Assembly (NCBI GenBank): GCA_023140195.1
Contig: JAGLME010000026.1
Span: 33,063-97,062 of the forward strand
Direction: 5' to 3'
From: Thermoplasmata archaeon
Lineage (GTDB): Archaea > Thermoplasmatota > Thermoplasmata > RBG-16-68-12 > SOIM01
DNA length: 64,000 nt
Position 1 is the first letter of the stretch. The number at the start of each line of letters is the position of its first letter. The notes under the pieces are model-generated. The model saw only the letters and a program-made list of their open reading frames with translations. It had not been told where the DNA came from and made no database searches. Below are positions 25,736 to 33,041 of the stretch, piece after piece. Made by a program: the position numbers and the translations under genes.

Positions 25736-27196
25736 TCAATTCTCCTCTGAGGAAGCCTTTTCTTTGGCAGAAGGCGACACGAACAGGCCATCCTCACCGC
25801 CCGCGATCGTCTCCTCCCCCTTGAAGGACAGTTTCTCCTTCTTGTCACCTGTTCGCTCAATGAGCTCCAGTGATCTGAGGACCTTGACGTTGTAATGCGC
25901 TCTCTGCCTGGACATCTCCAGCGATCTCGCGATACCTGATTGACTGAGGGGACCTTCAGCTTCGAGCAGGTCGAGAATGGAATACTGGAGCCTGGTAAGA
26001 ATGAGAGAACCTTTCGAGAGCGAGACCCCCTGGGGGTAGAACTGCTTTATCCGTCCCTTGCTGACGGACCTGATGAATCCCAACCTCTCCAGTACCCAGA
26101 GATGATAGGCGGCGGTACCGTTGGACAATCTCAGGGATTCCCGTATCATGGTGTAATTGGCACCCGGATTTGCCTGTAAGTACCCGAAGATCCTGCCTCT
26201 GGTGAAGTGGTCCAGTGCTCTCTCCGAGTTGATGCGGTAGAACATGGCCAGTCCCACGACCAGAGAGGTCGTAATGATCGCTACCAGTGCCCAGAACCAA
26301 GTGCCGAACGGCAGACCCCTGTCCACTATGATTACCTGCGGGCCTTCTCTCCCCAGAACTTCACCGGTGTTGACGTCCACCCATTCATCAAGGTAATAGG
26401 ACGATTCAGAGCCCACATTCCATTCGGTCCGGATCAGGTATGCGTAAGTGGTCCCGTTCCAGATGCCGACGAGGTATGAAGAGGTCGAGGCGTCCTTGGC
26501 ATCAAAGTCCGTTATGACGTTGCCCTGGGAAAGGGTGATCGCGTCCGAAGTGGCGAATGTAGTCGCTCCTGAGGGGGAGTACCACACAGTCGCGTAGACT
26601 GACACCACCCTCAGATCCGATGATCTGAACCCGACATGCAGGTTGTTGAAGATGTATGGGCTACCCAAGGCTGATTGTTCCTCCAATCTCACGATTATCA
26701 GTAACTCATCATGTGGCATGTCTGCGAACCATACCGCGATCCCCTGAAAGAACTGTGCCTGGCTGTGATCCAGCTCCAGGTCGGTGGCAATCTGGTATGT
26801 GACTTCTCTCAGGTCGTTCTCATCTTGGGATTGTGCTGTGTACGGCGTCTCTCCTTCGAGGATGATGTCCTTCAGGATCCCGGATGCCAGATATCTAGCT
26901 TCCACGCTCCCATCCGTGAGGGGGAGGGTGTATGAATCCTGTGCCTGGAAACCAGGCGGAAGATGCGACTGATTAGGTGTGGACCATTGTCCCGAAACGT
27001 TCGCGTCGAAGTGGACGTTCAAACTTGTGGCGAACCAGGTGGTCAGGTTGTGGGACGCATCATGGCTCAACATGTCTGAGGAGGGCCAGACCGGTACAGG
27101 TGTGACATCCGCGACGGCGATTGGAATGAGGAGAATGGGGATGACCAGGACTAGAATGACTGCCTTTATGACTCGCATCCAAGTTTTCAATAGCAT
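25736..27196 (-). CDS. Membrane-tethered winged-helix regulator
   Basis: 486 aa. A signal-like N-terminal helix, an extracellular domain of about 280 residues, one membrane helix (FGTWFWALVAIITTSLVVGLAMF, about 300-322), then a cytoplasmic part with two ArsR/MarR-like winged helices (ANPGANYTMIRESLRLSNGT and EGPLSQSGIARSLEMSRQRA). The arrangement suggests a one-component sensor that reads an outside cue and binds DNA from the membrane. The target and ligand are unknown. It is divergent from the repeat-bounded gene block that begins at 27264. Confidence 0.78.
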   Translation of the reverse strand: MLLKTWMRVIKAVILVLVIPILLIPIAVADVTPVPVWPSSDMLSHDASHNLTTWFATSLNVHFDANVSGQWSTPNQSHLPPGFQAQDSYTLPLTDGSVEARYLASGILKDIILEGETPYTAQSQDENDLREVTYQIATDLELDHSQAQFFQGIAVWFADMPHDELLIIVRLEEQSALGSPYIFNNLHVGFRSSDLRVVSVYATVWYSPSGATTFATSDAITLSQGNVITDFDAKDASTSSYLVGIWNGTTYAYLIRTEWNVGSESSYYLDEWVDVNTGEVLGREGPQVIIVDRGLPFGTWFWALVAIITTSLVVGLAMFYRINSERALDHFTRGRIFGYLQANPGANYTMIRESLRLSNGTAAYHLWVLERLGFIRSVSKGRIKQFYPQGVSLSKGSLILTRLQYSILDLLEAEGPLSQSGIARSLEMSRQRAHYNVKVLRSLELIERTGDKKEKLSFKGEETIAGGEDGLFVSPSAKEKASSEEN

Positions 27197-27267
27197 TTGG
27201 AGGTCTTAAGAAATGTGGTACGGTTCTTTTACGCTCAGGCCTGTGAAAGATCAGAGATAGAACTGAA

Positions 27268-27309
27268 AAGACGATGGAGGGATTCGAAGTTCAGTTTCAA
27301 AGCCGACGG
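27268..27309. repeat. tRNA-Thr 3'-end-like repeat R1
   Basis: Contains GATGGAGGGATTCGAA, identical over 16 bases to the 3' part of the tRNA-Thr gene (read on the plus strand) at 32728-32743. After that it departs from the tRNA but matches R2 over a further 21 bases (37 bases with 2 mismatches in all). Probable relic attachment site at the far end of the tRNA-Thr-associated region. Confidence 0.6.
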
Positions 27310-27380
27310 TAAGATTCTGCTTTGTGCCATTCGCACGGGTCCAGCAACATTTATAAACAGGGATTCCCATTCTTCACAAC

Positions 27381-27842
27381 GTGGTTAAGAGGGCACGCTT
27401 AGAACTCCAATTCCTTGGCGGAATCAAACTAAAGGAGGATGGAAAAGAGTTACTGGTGAAACCCAGAGGGGTATTGGGGAGATTGTCTGCCCTGACCTAT
27501 GATCTATACGATGTCAATGGCAGAGTAAGCCGCGTGAAATATGGTCTGCGCGGAAGAATAGAAATAGAGAAGGACGGAAGAAGCATCTCATTCAAGCCAA
27601 TGGGATTCCACAGGTTCCAGTATATGGGGCGGACGTGCTATGTGGAAGGAAAGAGAGCATCTGGCAAGTTCCGAATCCACCAGAGCGGAAGGAGATTGGC
27701 AATTGGAGAAATAGGGACCAAATATGGGAACATAGAATACACGGATGACTTCGATCTAGGCGGAGAGGTTCTGGTTGGATACGGCATCTGGGCTTTGAGC
27801 TGGTTCACTGTGATGGGTGCTGCCGTGAGTGCTGGTGTTTAG
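27381..27842 (+). CDS. Beta-rich protein of unknown function (possible LURP-one/scramblase-like fold)
   Basis: 153 aa starting at GTG, 24-33 bp after a TATA box (ACATTTATAAACA, about 27347-27359). The sequence alternates short strands with glycines and basic residues, as in LURP-one/tubby-like barrels (LELQFLGGIKLKEDGKELL, then repeated KxGR turns), and ends in a hydrophobic stretch (ALSWFTVMGAAVSAGV). The fold match is a guess. It is the only gene between repeats R1 and R2 and ends 13 bp before R2. Confidence 0.6.
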   Translation: MVKRARLELQFLGGIKLKEDGKELLVKPRGVLGRLSALTYDLYDVNGRVSRVKYGLRGRIEIEKDGRSISFKPMGFHRFQYMGRTCYVEGKRASGKFRIHQSGRRLAIGEIGTKYGNIEYTDDFDLGGEVLVGYGIWALSWFTVMGAAVSAGV

Positions 27843-27855
27843 GTCCATATTCCAC

Positions 27856-27899
27856 AGAAGCCGATGGAGGGCTTGGAAGTTCAGTTTCAAAGCCGACGG
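27856..27899. repeat. tRNA-Thr 3'-end-like repeat R2
   Basis: AGAAGCCGATGGAGGG followed by CTTGGAAGTTCAGTTTC and AAAGCCGACGG. The first 16 bases equal the tRNA-Thr 3' end plus three flanking bases; the rest matches R1. It lies 13 bp after the stop of the gene at 27381 and just before the promoter of the gene at 27969. Confidence 0.6.
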
Positions 27900-27968
27900 G
27901 GAAAAGGATTATAAATGCAGAAGTGGCTTCAAGGTCTGAGTAACTCAAAATATGGAGTATGGAGGGAA

Positions 27969-30281
27969 ATGGAGTTCATTAGGCCACTCCTGGCCCACAT
28001 CATTGTGATATCAATCCTCTTTACCACCTGCTCTTTTGTTTCAGTCCTTGAAGAAGTATCAGCTTACACTCCACATGCACCCATCTATATTTACGGTAAT
28101 GAGAACTTCACTGCAGCCAACGGTGTGACTGGCGGTAACGGAACGGTATCGAACCCTTATGTCATTGAAGGATGGGAGATCTCTGCCTCCGGATTAGATG
28201 GCATTGGGATATGGTTCTCGGATGCCCACTTCATCATCCGGGATGTCCATGTTCATTCGGGAGGCTCCAGCTACAGTGGGATAAACCTTCGGAGCGTTGC
28301 AAACGGAAGCATCAATAACGTCAATGTATCAAACAACGAATATGGAATGGAAGCTGCACTGGGTAAGAACATTAGCATCACCAATACTACCGCCATGTCT
28401 AACGCTCGTTGGGGAATCGGTCTCACTAACTCCAATGACTGCTTCCTTTACGGGAACTCTGCGACCTTTAACGATATGGGCATTCTTTTGACAGGCGACG
28501 ACAACTTCGTAGCCAACAACAACGCCTCTTGGAATAGGGAAGGCCTTGAAGTATCAGGCTCTGATAATACCGCTATCAACAATGTAGCCGTCTCAAACAG
28601 TGAGACTGGTATTTACCTGGACGGCAAAGAAAGCGTGATTTCCCGCAGCAATGCTTCTTGGAACGGGGAAGGCTTCCGTTTATCAGGTTCGAACATGACG
28701 ATTAGGAACAACGTCGCATATTCGAATATTGAGGACGGCATCAGTCTGTATTTCGCCTCTGATAGCATGGCATCCAATAACACCGCACTCTTCAATGGCG
28801 GTGGGGGTATTGGTCTCACTTATTCCCACAGAAACATAATAGTCGACAACGTGGTCACGGACAATTCCTGGGGCATTGGACTGAGCATATCCTATGATAA
28901 TCTTGTCTTGCGCAATCTTGTCGTTGGAAATCCGGTTGGGATTTCCCTTGGCGACTCTCATCGCAATACAGTCGCCCACAACTACATTGAAGGGGTTATC
29001 ACGGGCGTCCGACTTCTCCAGGCCGATAGAAATCTCATCGCAAACAACACTGTATCGGGCCATGAATATGGCATCACAATAGGCGACTCACACAACTCTA
29101 CAGTAATCTACAACATCGTTTCCGACAACAAGTGGGGAGTGCAGATCACTCGGTGGTACTCTCAGCACAACACCATTGCATTCAATGACATTCTGTCGAA
29201 CCTGTATGAAGCGGTTTTCCTTCATCACTGTCGCAACAACACAGTTCATCATAACAATATCATTGACAATGGTATGCAGGCCTATGATAACTACGTCAAC
29301 AATACGTGGGATGACGGTTATCCTTCAGGTGGCAATTACTGGTCCGTCTACTCCGGAGTTGATCTAAATTCTGGCCCAAATCAGGATCAGCCTGGAAGCG
29401 ATGACATAGGCGACACGCCCTTCATCATCGACCCCGATAGCCGGGACAATTATCCACTCATGTCTCCTTTTGGGAGCATCCTAATTAGGCGCCCCAGTTT
29501 GCTTCAGGCATATCTGAATGGAAGTAGTTTCGAGGATGTCATTCTCTTGTGGGATCTCTCCCCTGATGATGGCAAAGGCTTCCAATCTGTGAACGCCTAT
29601 GAGATATATAGAAACTCAACCTACAATCCCCTGGGATCCGGATATGGTCTGATAGGAACACTTCCGAACGGCACTTCTGAATTCGTTGACAGCCTAGCTG
29701 GTGAAGGTGACCCGAACAACTACTTCTATCGGGTTTGTGCTGTGGACTTGAGTGGCAATTCTTCATGTGCAGGCGCTCAGGCGGGAAAATACACACGTAT
29801 TCTCCTTGAAGGCCAGAATCTTGTGTCCATTCCTCTGGTTCAGTCGAACGGGTCAACAGAAAAGGTTCTGCAGACGGTCAAATTCAACAAGGCGTGGACC
29901 TACGATCCCTCTATCGAGAAGTGGAAGTCGTATATGACTTTCAAGCCCCACAAGGGAGAACTGTCGACAATCGATCACAAGATGGGGATCTGGGTGAACG
30001 TTACGGAGGCCTCAAATCTGACTGTCGCAGGCATTGTCCCTTATTCCACTGAGATACAACTGAGAGCTGGATGGAATCTTATTGGGTTTCCATCATTCAA
30101 CACACTTTATGCTGTTGGGGACCTGAAATCCGAGACTGGGGCAATCAGACTGGAGGGTTTTGATTCATTGGCACCTCCATACTTCCTCAAGCTTCTGGGA
30201 GATGGAGACTTGCTTCGAGCGGGAGATGGCTATTGGGTTCTCGTGAGAACCTTTGCAGTTTGGACTGTCACGAATTCCTAG
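27969..30281 (+). CDS. Secreted parallel beta-helix (NosD/PbH1) protein with Fn3 and conserved C-terminal module
   Basis: About 770 aa, paralogue of the protein at 18222: same signal peptide region, AYTPHAPI, FTAANGVTGG and EGWEI motifs, long PbH1 ladder (about residues 55-480), a SGGNYWSVYSG closing segment, an Fn3-like domain and the C-terminal module (about 610-770; NLVSIPLV ... GWNLIGFPSF). A longer ATG at 27915 sits inside the TATA box (GATTATAAATG), so the start at 27969, next to GGAGGGAA, is preferred. It is the only gene between repeats R2 and R3, and its stop codon touches R3. Confidence 0.82.
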   Translation: MEFIRPLLAHIIVISILFTTCSFVSVLEEVSAYTPHAPIYIYGNENFTAANGVTGGNGTVSNPYVIEGWEISASGLDGIGIWFSDAHFIIRDVHVHSGGSSYSGINLRSVANGSINNVNVSNNEYGMEAALGKNISITNTTAMSNARWGIGLTNSNDCFLYGNSATFNDMGILLTGDDNFVANNNASWNREGLEVSGSDNTAINNVAVSNSETGIYLDGKESVISRSNASWNGEGFRLSGSNMTIRNNVAYSNIEDGISLYFASDSMASNNTALFNGGGGIGLTYSHRNIIVDNVVTDNSWGIGLSISYDNLVLRNLVVGNPVGISLGDSHRNTVAHNYIEGVITGVRLLQADRNLIANNTVSGHEYGITIGDSHNSTVIYNIVSDNKWGVQITRWYSQHNTIAFNDILSNLYEAVFLHHCRNNTVHHNNIIDNGMQAYDNYVNNTWDDGYPSGGNYWSVYSGVDLNSGPNQDQPGSDDIGDTPFIIDPDSRDNYPLMSPFGSILIRRPSLLQAYLNGSSFEDVILLWDLSPDDGKGFQSVNAYEIYRNSTYNPLGSGYGLIGTLPNGTSEFVDSLAGEGDPNNYFYRVCAVDLSGNSSCAGAQAGKYTRILLEGQNLVSIPLVQSNGSTEKVLQTVKFNKAWTYDPSIEKWKSYMTFKPHKGELSTIDHKMGIWVNVTEASNLTVAGIVPYSTEIQLRAGWNLIGFPSFNTLYAVGDLKSETGAIRLEGFDSLAPPYFLKLLGDGDLLRAGDGYWVLVRTFAVWTVTNS

Positions 30282-30336
30282 AGTTCAAATCCTACAGAAG
30301 CCGAGGGGGGGCTTCGAAGTTCAGTTGTGAGGCTGA
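30281..30336. repeat. tRNA-Thr 3'-end-like repeat R3
   Basis: GAGTTCAAATCCTACAGAAG and the following CCGA match the sequence just downstream of tRNA-Thr (32706-32729) at 22 of 24 positions; then GGGGGGGCTTCGAAGTTCAG resembles R1/R2. It therefore includes both the tRNA 3' end and its flank, which points to a true duplication of the tRNA locus and not to chance. Confidence 0.65.
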
Positions 30337-30343
30337 GCAGAAT

Positions 30344-30589
30344 CTACTCAGGCGGAGGGGGTGGTTGCTCTTCCCTTTCGGCCTCGTCCTTCTTCCTGGA
30401 CTTAGCCGTCATCACTATCGATGTTATCGCCAGAACAATTAGAACCACCAGCAATACCAGTGCTATCAGGGCATACAGTATCAGTTCATTTGGCCGACGC
30501 CATCTCGATGCATCATAGGGGTAGTCATCGTTCTCATCCACGTGCCCATCATTGTCGTCGTCCGCATCTATGTTGTCCAGATTTATCAC
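30344..30589 (-). pseudogene. C-terminal remnant of a calcium-binding surface protein
   Basis: 81 codons from a GTG: an aspartate-rich thrombospondin-type-3-like turn (DNIDADDDNDGHVDENDDYP), then a membrane helix (LILYALIALVLLVVLIVLAITSIVM) and a basic/proline tail ending PPPPPE. Such TSP3 turns and tails normally end large surface proteins. The frame stays open upstream for at least 40 more codons (GIYQIQRRYTQPK reads naturally) but overlaps the dehydrogenase remnant and lacks a good start. Most likely the cut-off end of a larger gene; expression as a small protein cannot be excluded. Confidence 0.5.
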
Positions 30590-30612
30590 TTTCGGTTGCG
30601 TGTACCTTCTCT

Positions 30613-30720
30613 GGATTTGATAGATACCATCCGCTGGAACAAACGACCGAGGCCCACAAATATGTCGAAAATCGACACAAAAAGGGGAATATAGTAATAA
30701 CTGTGGAGCATAATCGTTGA
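30613..30720 (+). pseudogene. Dehydrogenase C-terminal remnant
   Basis: About 30 codons ending in a stop read PLEQTTEAHKYVENRHKKGN then IVITVEHNR, nearly the same as the C-terminus of the intact dehydrogenase at 31339-32283 ([20 protein letters not shown], then VVITVDHNP). Upstream similarity stops. So a second copy of the gene once lay here and was cut by recombination. It overlaps the end of the TSP3-like remnant on the other strand. Confidence 0.75.
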
Positions 30721-31295
30721 AGGAGGTTGGGACTACGGAAACCAGTGAAGAGATGGGCGGCGAAACCTGGAAGAAGTTTGTAAGAAGACACTGGAAGATG
30801 ACAGCATTGATGGTTGGAGGGATTGCAGCAGCCGCTGTTGCTGCGCTTCTTGTCTTCTTGTGGGTGGTTGCAGATGCACAGGAAACGAGCCTCGTGCCAT
30901 CAGGACTGGGCGAGTGGACCGTGGGTTATGTTTTCGCTTTCGCACTGAATCTGATTCTATGGGAACTTATCCTTGTGGCGAGCTGGGCGATTCCGTTGGT
31001 AGTGATTGTATACTTCCTATGGTACAGGAAGCTTCCAGAGGAAGAACGGAAAGAGTACAAAGTAGGATCCCGACGCCGTAAATCAGCAGGAGAAGACGGT
31101 GGCATATCATTCTTCATTGGATTGGTGTGGTTGGCTATCGTGTGGCTCGATGGTAAATGGAACCTCGCATTTCAAGATTGGACGTTCAATGATTGGGTAT
31201 ATTCGTGGATAGTAGCAGGTCTGGTGGTTTTGCTGATTGTAGGCATTCCCGGGCTGATATACCTAATCTGGGCCGTCAGGAAGAGTGGTGAATAG
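30717..31295 (+). CDS. Four-helix membrane protein, unknown
   Basis: 192 aa from a TTG (an ATG 12 codons later at 30753 is also possible). Four hydrophobic segments separated by a basic loop ([21 protein letters not shown]). No family recognised. It starts within the stop of the dehydrogenase remnant, so it may be using that gene's old expression signals, and it is followed closely by the intact dehydrogenase. Confidence 0.55.
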   Translation: MKEVGTTETSEEMGGETWKKFVRRHWKMTALMVGGIAAAAVAALLVFLWVVADAQETSLVPSGLGEWTVGYVFAFALNLILWELILVASWAIPLVVIVYFLWYRKLPEEERKEYKVGSRRRKSAGEDGGISFFIGLVWLAIVWLDGKWNLAFQDWTFNDWVYSWIVAGLVVLLIVGIPGLIYLIWAVRKSGE

Positions 31296-31338
31296 CCCGG
31301 ATCTTCACACCGGCAGAGGCAGTTCTGGAGCAGTACTC

Positions 31339-32283
31339 ATGAAAGCGATCGTATACACGGAATACGGACCACCCGAGGTCCTCCGACTCAAAGAGGTTGA
31401 GAAACCCACACCTAAGGACAATGAAATGTTGGTAGAAGTTCATGCGACAACAGTATCAACAGCGACGTTGTGGGCTCGAACCGGGAGACACCCAGATTCC
31501 AAGTTCTTCACTTTCATGGCACGAATGTTCTTTGGCCTCACAAAACCAAGGAAACCTATACTGGGGTACGAGGTGTCCGGGGAAGTTGAAGCCGTGGGCA
31601 AAGATGTGAGACTGTTCAAGAAAGGTGACCAGGTCTTTGGAACTACCACTGGGTTGAGGGCTGGTGCCTATGCCGAGTATGTATGTCTGCCTGAAGAATG
31701 GAAGAAGGGAGTGGTTGCCAAGAAACCTGCCAATAGTTCTCATAAAGAGGCCGCCGCGGTCCCTGTCGCGGGTATGGCAGCGTTACATAATCTTAGAAAA
31801 GCCAATATCCAGAGTGGACAGAAAGTCATGATTTACGGAGCCTCAGGAAGTGTAGGTACATTTGCGGTACAGCTAGCCAAGGCCTTTGGAGCAGAGGTTA
31901 CTGGTGTTTGCAGTACAAGCAATTTGGAAATGGTGAGATCCATTGGAGCCGATAAGGTATTCGATTACACCAGAGAGGATTTCACCCAGGACGGTAAGGT
32001 CTATGATGTGGTTTTTGACGCGGTTGGCAAAATCTCCCGTTCCCGTGGCAAGGAATCTCTGAAGGAAAAGGGAACCTATCTGTCCATTAAATCTCTGACA
32101 ACTGAGAAAACTGAGAAACTGATATTCCTCAGAAAGCTGATTGAAGCCGGAAAGATCAAACCAGTCATAGGCAGGAGCTATCCATTGGAACAGACCGCCG
32201 AGGCTCACAGGTATGCCGATACTGGACACAAGAAGGGGAATGTGGTAATAACTGTGGACCATAACCCGCGCGCGGGTGATTAG
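31339..32283 (+). CDS. Zinc-independent medium-chain dehydrogenase/quinone oxidoreductase
   Basis: 314 aa, MDR superfamily, NAD(P)H-dependent reductase of quinones, enals or ketones. Starts [15 protein letters not shown]; the catalytic-domain [15 protein letters not shown] and the cofactor motif [20 protein letters not shown] are clear; zinc ligands are lacking. The ATG at 31339 is chosen over a GTG 18 codons upstream that overlaps the previous gene. The DUF6326-like gene follows after 3 nt, and a broken paralogue tail lies 0.6 kb upstream. Confidence 0.9.
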   Translation: MKAIVYTEYGPPEVLRLKEVEKPTPKDNEMLVEVHATTVSTATLWARTGRHPDSKFFTFMARMFFGLTKPRKPILGYEVSGEVEAVGKDVRLFKKGDQVFGTTTGLRAGAYAEYVCLPEEWKKGVVAKKPANSSHKEAAAVPVAGMAALHNLRKANIQSGQKVMIYGASGSVGTFAVQLAKAFGAEVTGVCSTSNLEMVRSIGADKVFDYTREDFTQDGKVYDVVFDAVGKISRSRGKESLKEKGTYLSIKSLTTEKTEKLIFLRKLIEAGKIKPVIGRSYPLEQTAEAHRYADTGHKKGNVVITVDHNPRAGD

Positions 32284-32286
32284 ACT

Positions 32287-32652
32287 ATGGATGATGTGAA
32301 GATAATCCTTTCAGGATTGTGGGTGGCTCTGATGCTGGTCTATCTTTGGGGGGATGTGCTGCGAATATATGCAGGCGACTTCACAGCGGGAGAGATAATG
32401 GGTCAGAAACCGACTCAGAGAGTGTGGCTGGGACTCGCGATATTCATGCTGCTTCCGATCGTCATGATTCTTCTGTCTCTGACGTTGGAGTATGACGTGA
32501 ATCGCTGGACAAACATCATAGCAGCCGGATTCTTGTTCGTTTTTAATATCCTTGGATTGCCCACATACCCTTCTGCTTATGACAAGTTCTTGATAATTGT
32601 AGGACTTGTGATCAATGTAGTGACTGTTTGGTATGCATGGACATGGGTTTAA
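32287..32652 (+). CDS. DUF6326-like four-helix membrane protein
   Basis: 121 aa with four hydrophobic helices. The opening MDDVKIILSGLWVALMLVYL and LRIYAGDFTAGEIMG match the conserved start of DUF6326 proteins (unknown function). Co-transcribed with the dehydrogenase, 3 nt away. Last cargo gene before the tRNA-Thr. Confidence 0.75.
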   Translation: MDDVKIILSGLWVALMLVYLWGDVLRIYAGDFTAGEIMGQKPTQRVWLGLAIFMLLPIVMILLSLTLEYDVNRWTNIIAAGFLFVFNILGLPTYPSAYDKFLIIVGLVINVVTVWYAWTWV

Positions 32653-32705
32653 TGGGAGGATCGCTCTTCTCTCGAAGACAGTCTCCAAGAGATTTCTTGA
32701 ACATC

Positions 32706-32743
32706 GAGTTCAGATCCTATAGAAGCCGATGGAGGGATTCGAA
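32706..32743. repeat. tRNA-Thr 3' end and flank: source copy of repeats R1-R3
   Basis: The acceptor and T-arm 3' half of tRNA-Thr plus 19 bases of downstream flank. This is the copy from which R1, R2 and R3 appear to derive and would be the integration target (attachment-site-like) sequence. Confidence 0.55.
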
Positions 32744-32797
32744 CCCTCGACCTATACCTTACCAAGGTATCGCACCACCAGACTATGCTACATCGGC
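32724..32797 (-). tRNA. tRNA-Thr (anticodon GGU)
   Basis: Folds as a cloverleaf on the minus strand: acceptor GCCGATG/CATCGGC, anticodon stem ATACC/GGTAT with loop TTGGTAA (anticodon GGT), T-arm GAGGG-TTCGAAT-CCCTC, discriminator T. No intron and no encoded CCA. It would read ACC/ACU threonine codons. Its 3' end has partial copies at 30281, 27856 and 27268. Confidence 0.95.
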
Positions 32798-32911
32798 GCC
32801 AGCATCCCATTAATCGTTCTCGATTCTTAATGTTTCCTATGTTCGATTTGTGGGCCGAAATCTCTTTGTTCTCCAGGAGCCATCTGATTGACTGTGAATA
32901 CAACTGACGAG

Positions 32912-32998
32912 ATGTCCGAATACGAATCATTTATGATGAGGCAGTATAAGATTCTCGACCAAGAGTCTGAATGGTTTTCTTTGGACGAACTTGACTGA
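32912..32998 (+). CDS. Possible 28-aa acidic peptide
   Basis: A short open frame (opening MSEYESFMMRQYK, ending WFSLDELD) in the 245 bp gap between tRNA-Thr and the NFACT gene. No ribosome site and no clear promoter; the codon pattern is plausible. Listed only because the gap is otherwise empty. Confidence 0.2.
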   Translation: MSEYESFMMRQYKILDQESEWFSLDELD

Positions 32999-33041
32999 GA
33001 ACATAATAGAATTAAGTACTGCTACCACTTTTTGCCAAGCA

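Noticed and set aside
27264..30336. Repeats R1-R3 as a CRISPR array
   Set aside because: There are only three copies, spaced 0.6 and 2.4 kb apart with genes between, and they match a tRNA end. No Cas genes are present in the window.
27264..32797. The tRNA-Thr region as a classical integron
   Set aside because: Gene-plus-site spacing is suggestive, but the repeats are tRNA-derived and lack the paired inverted cores of attC sites. No integron integrase is visible.
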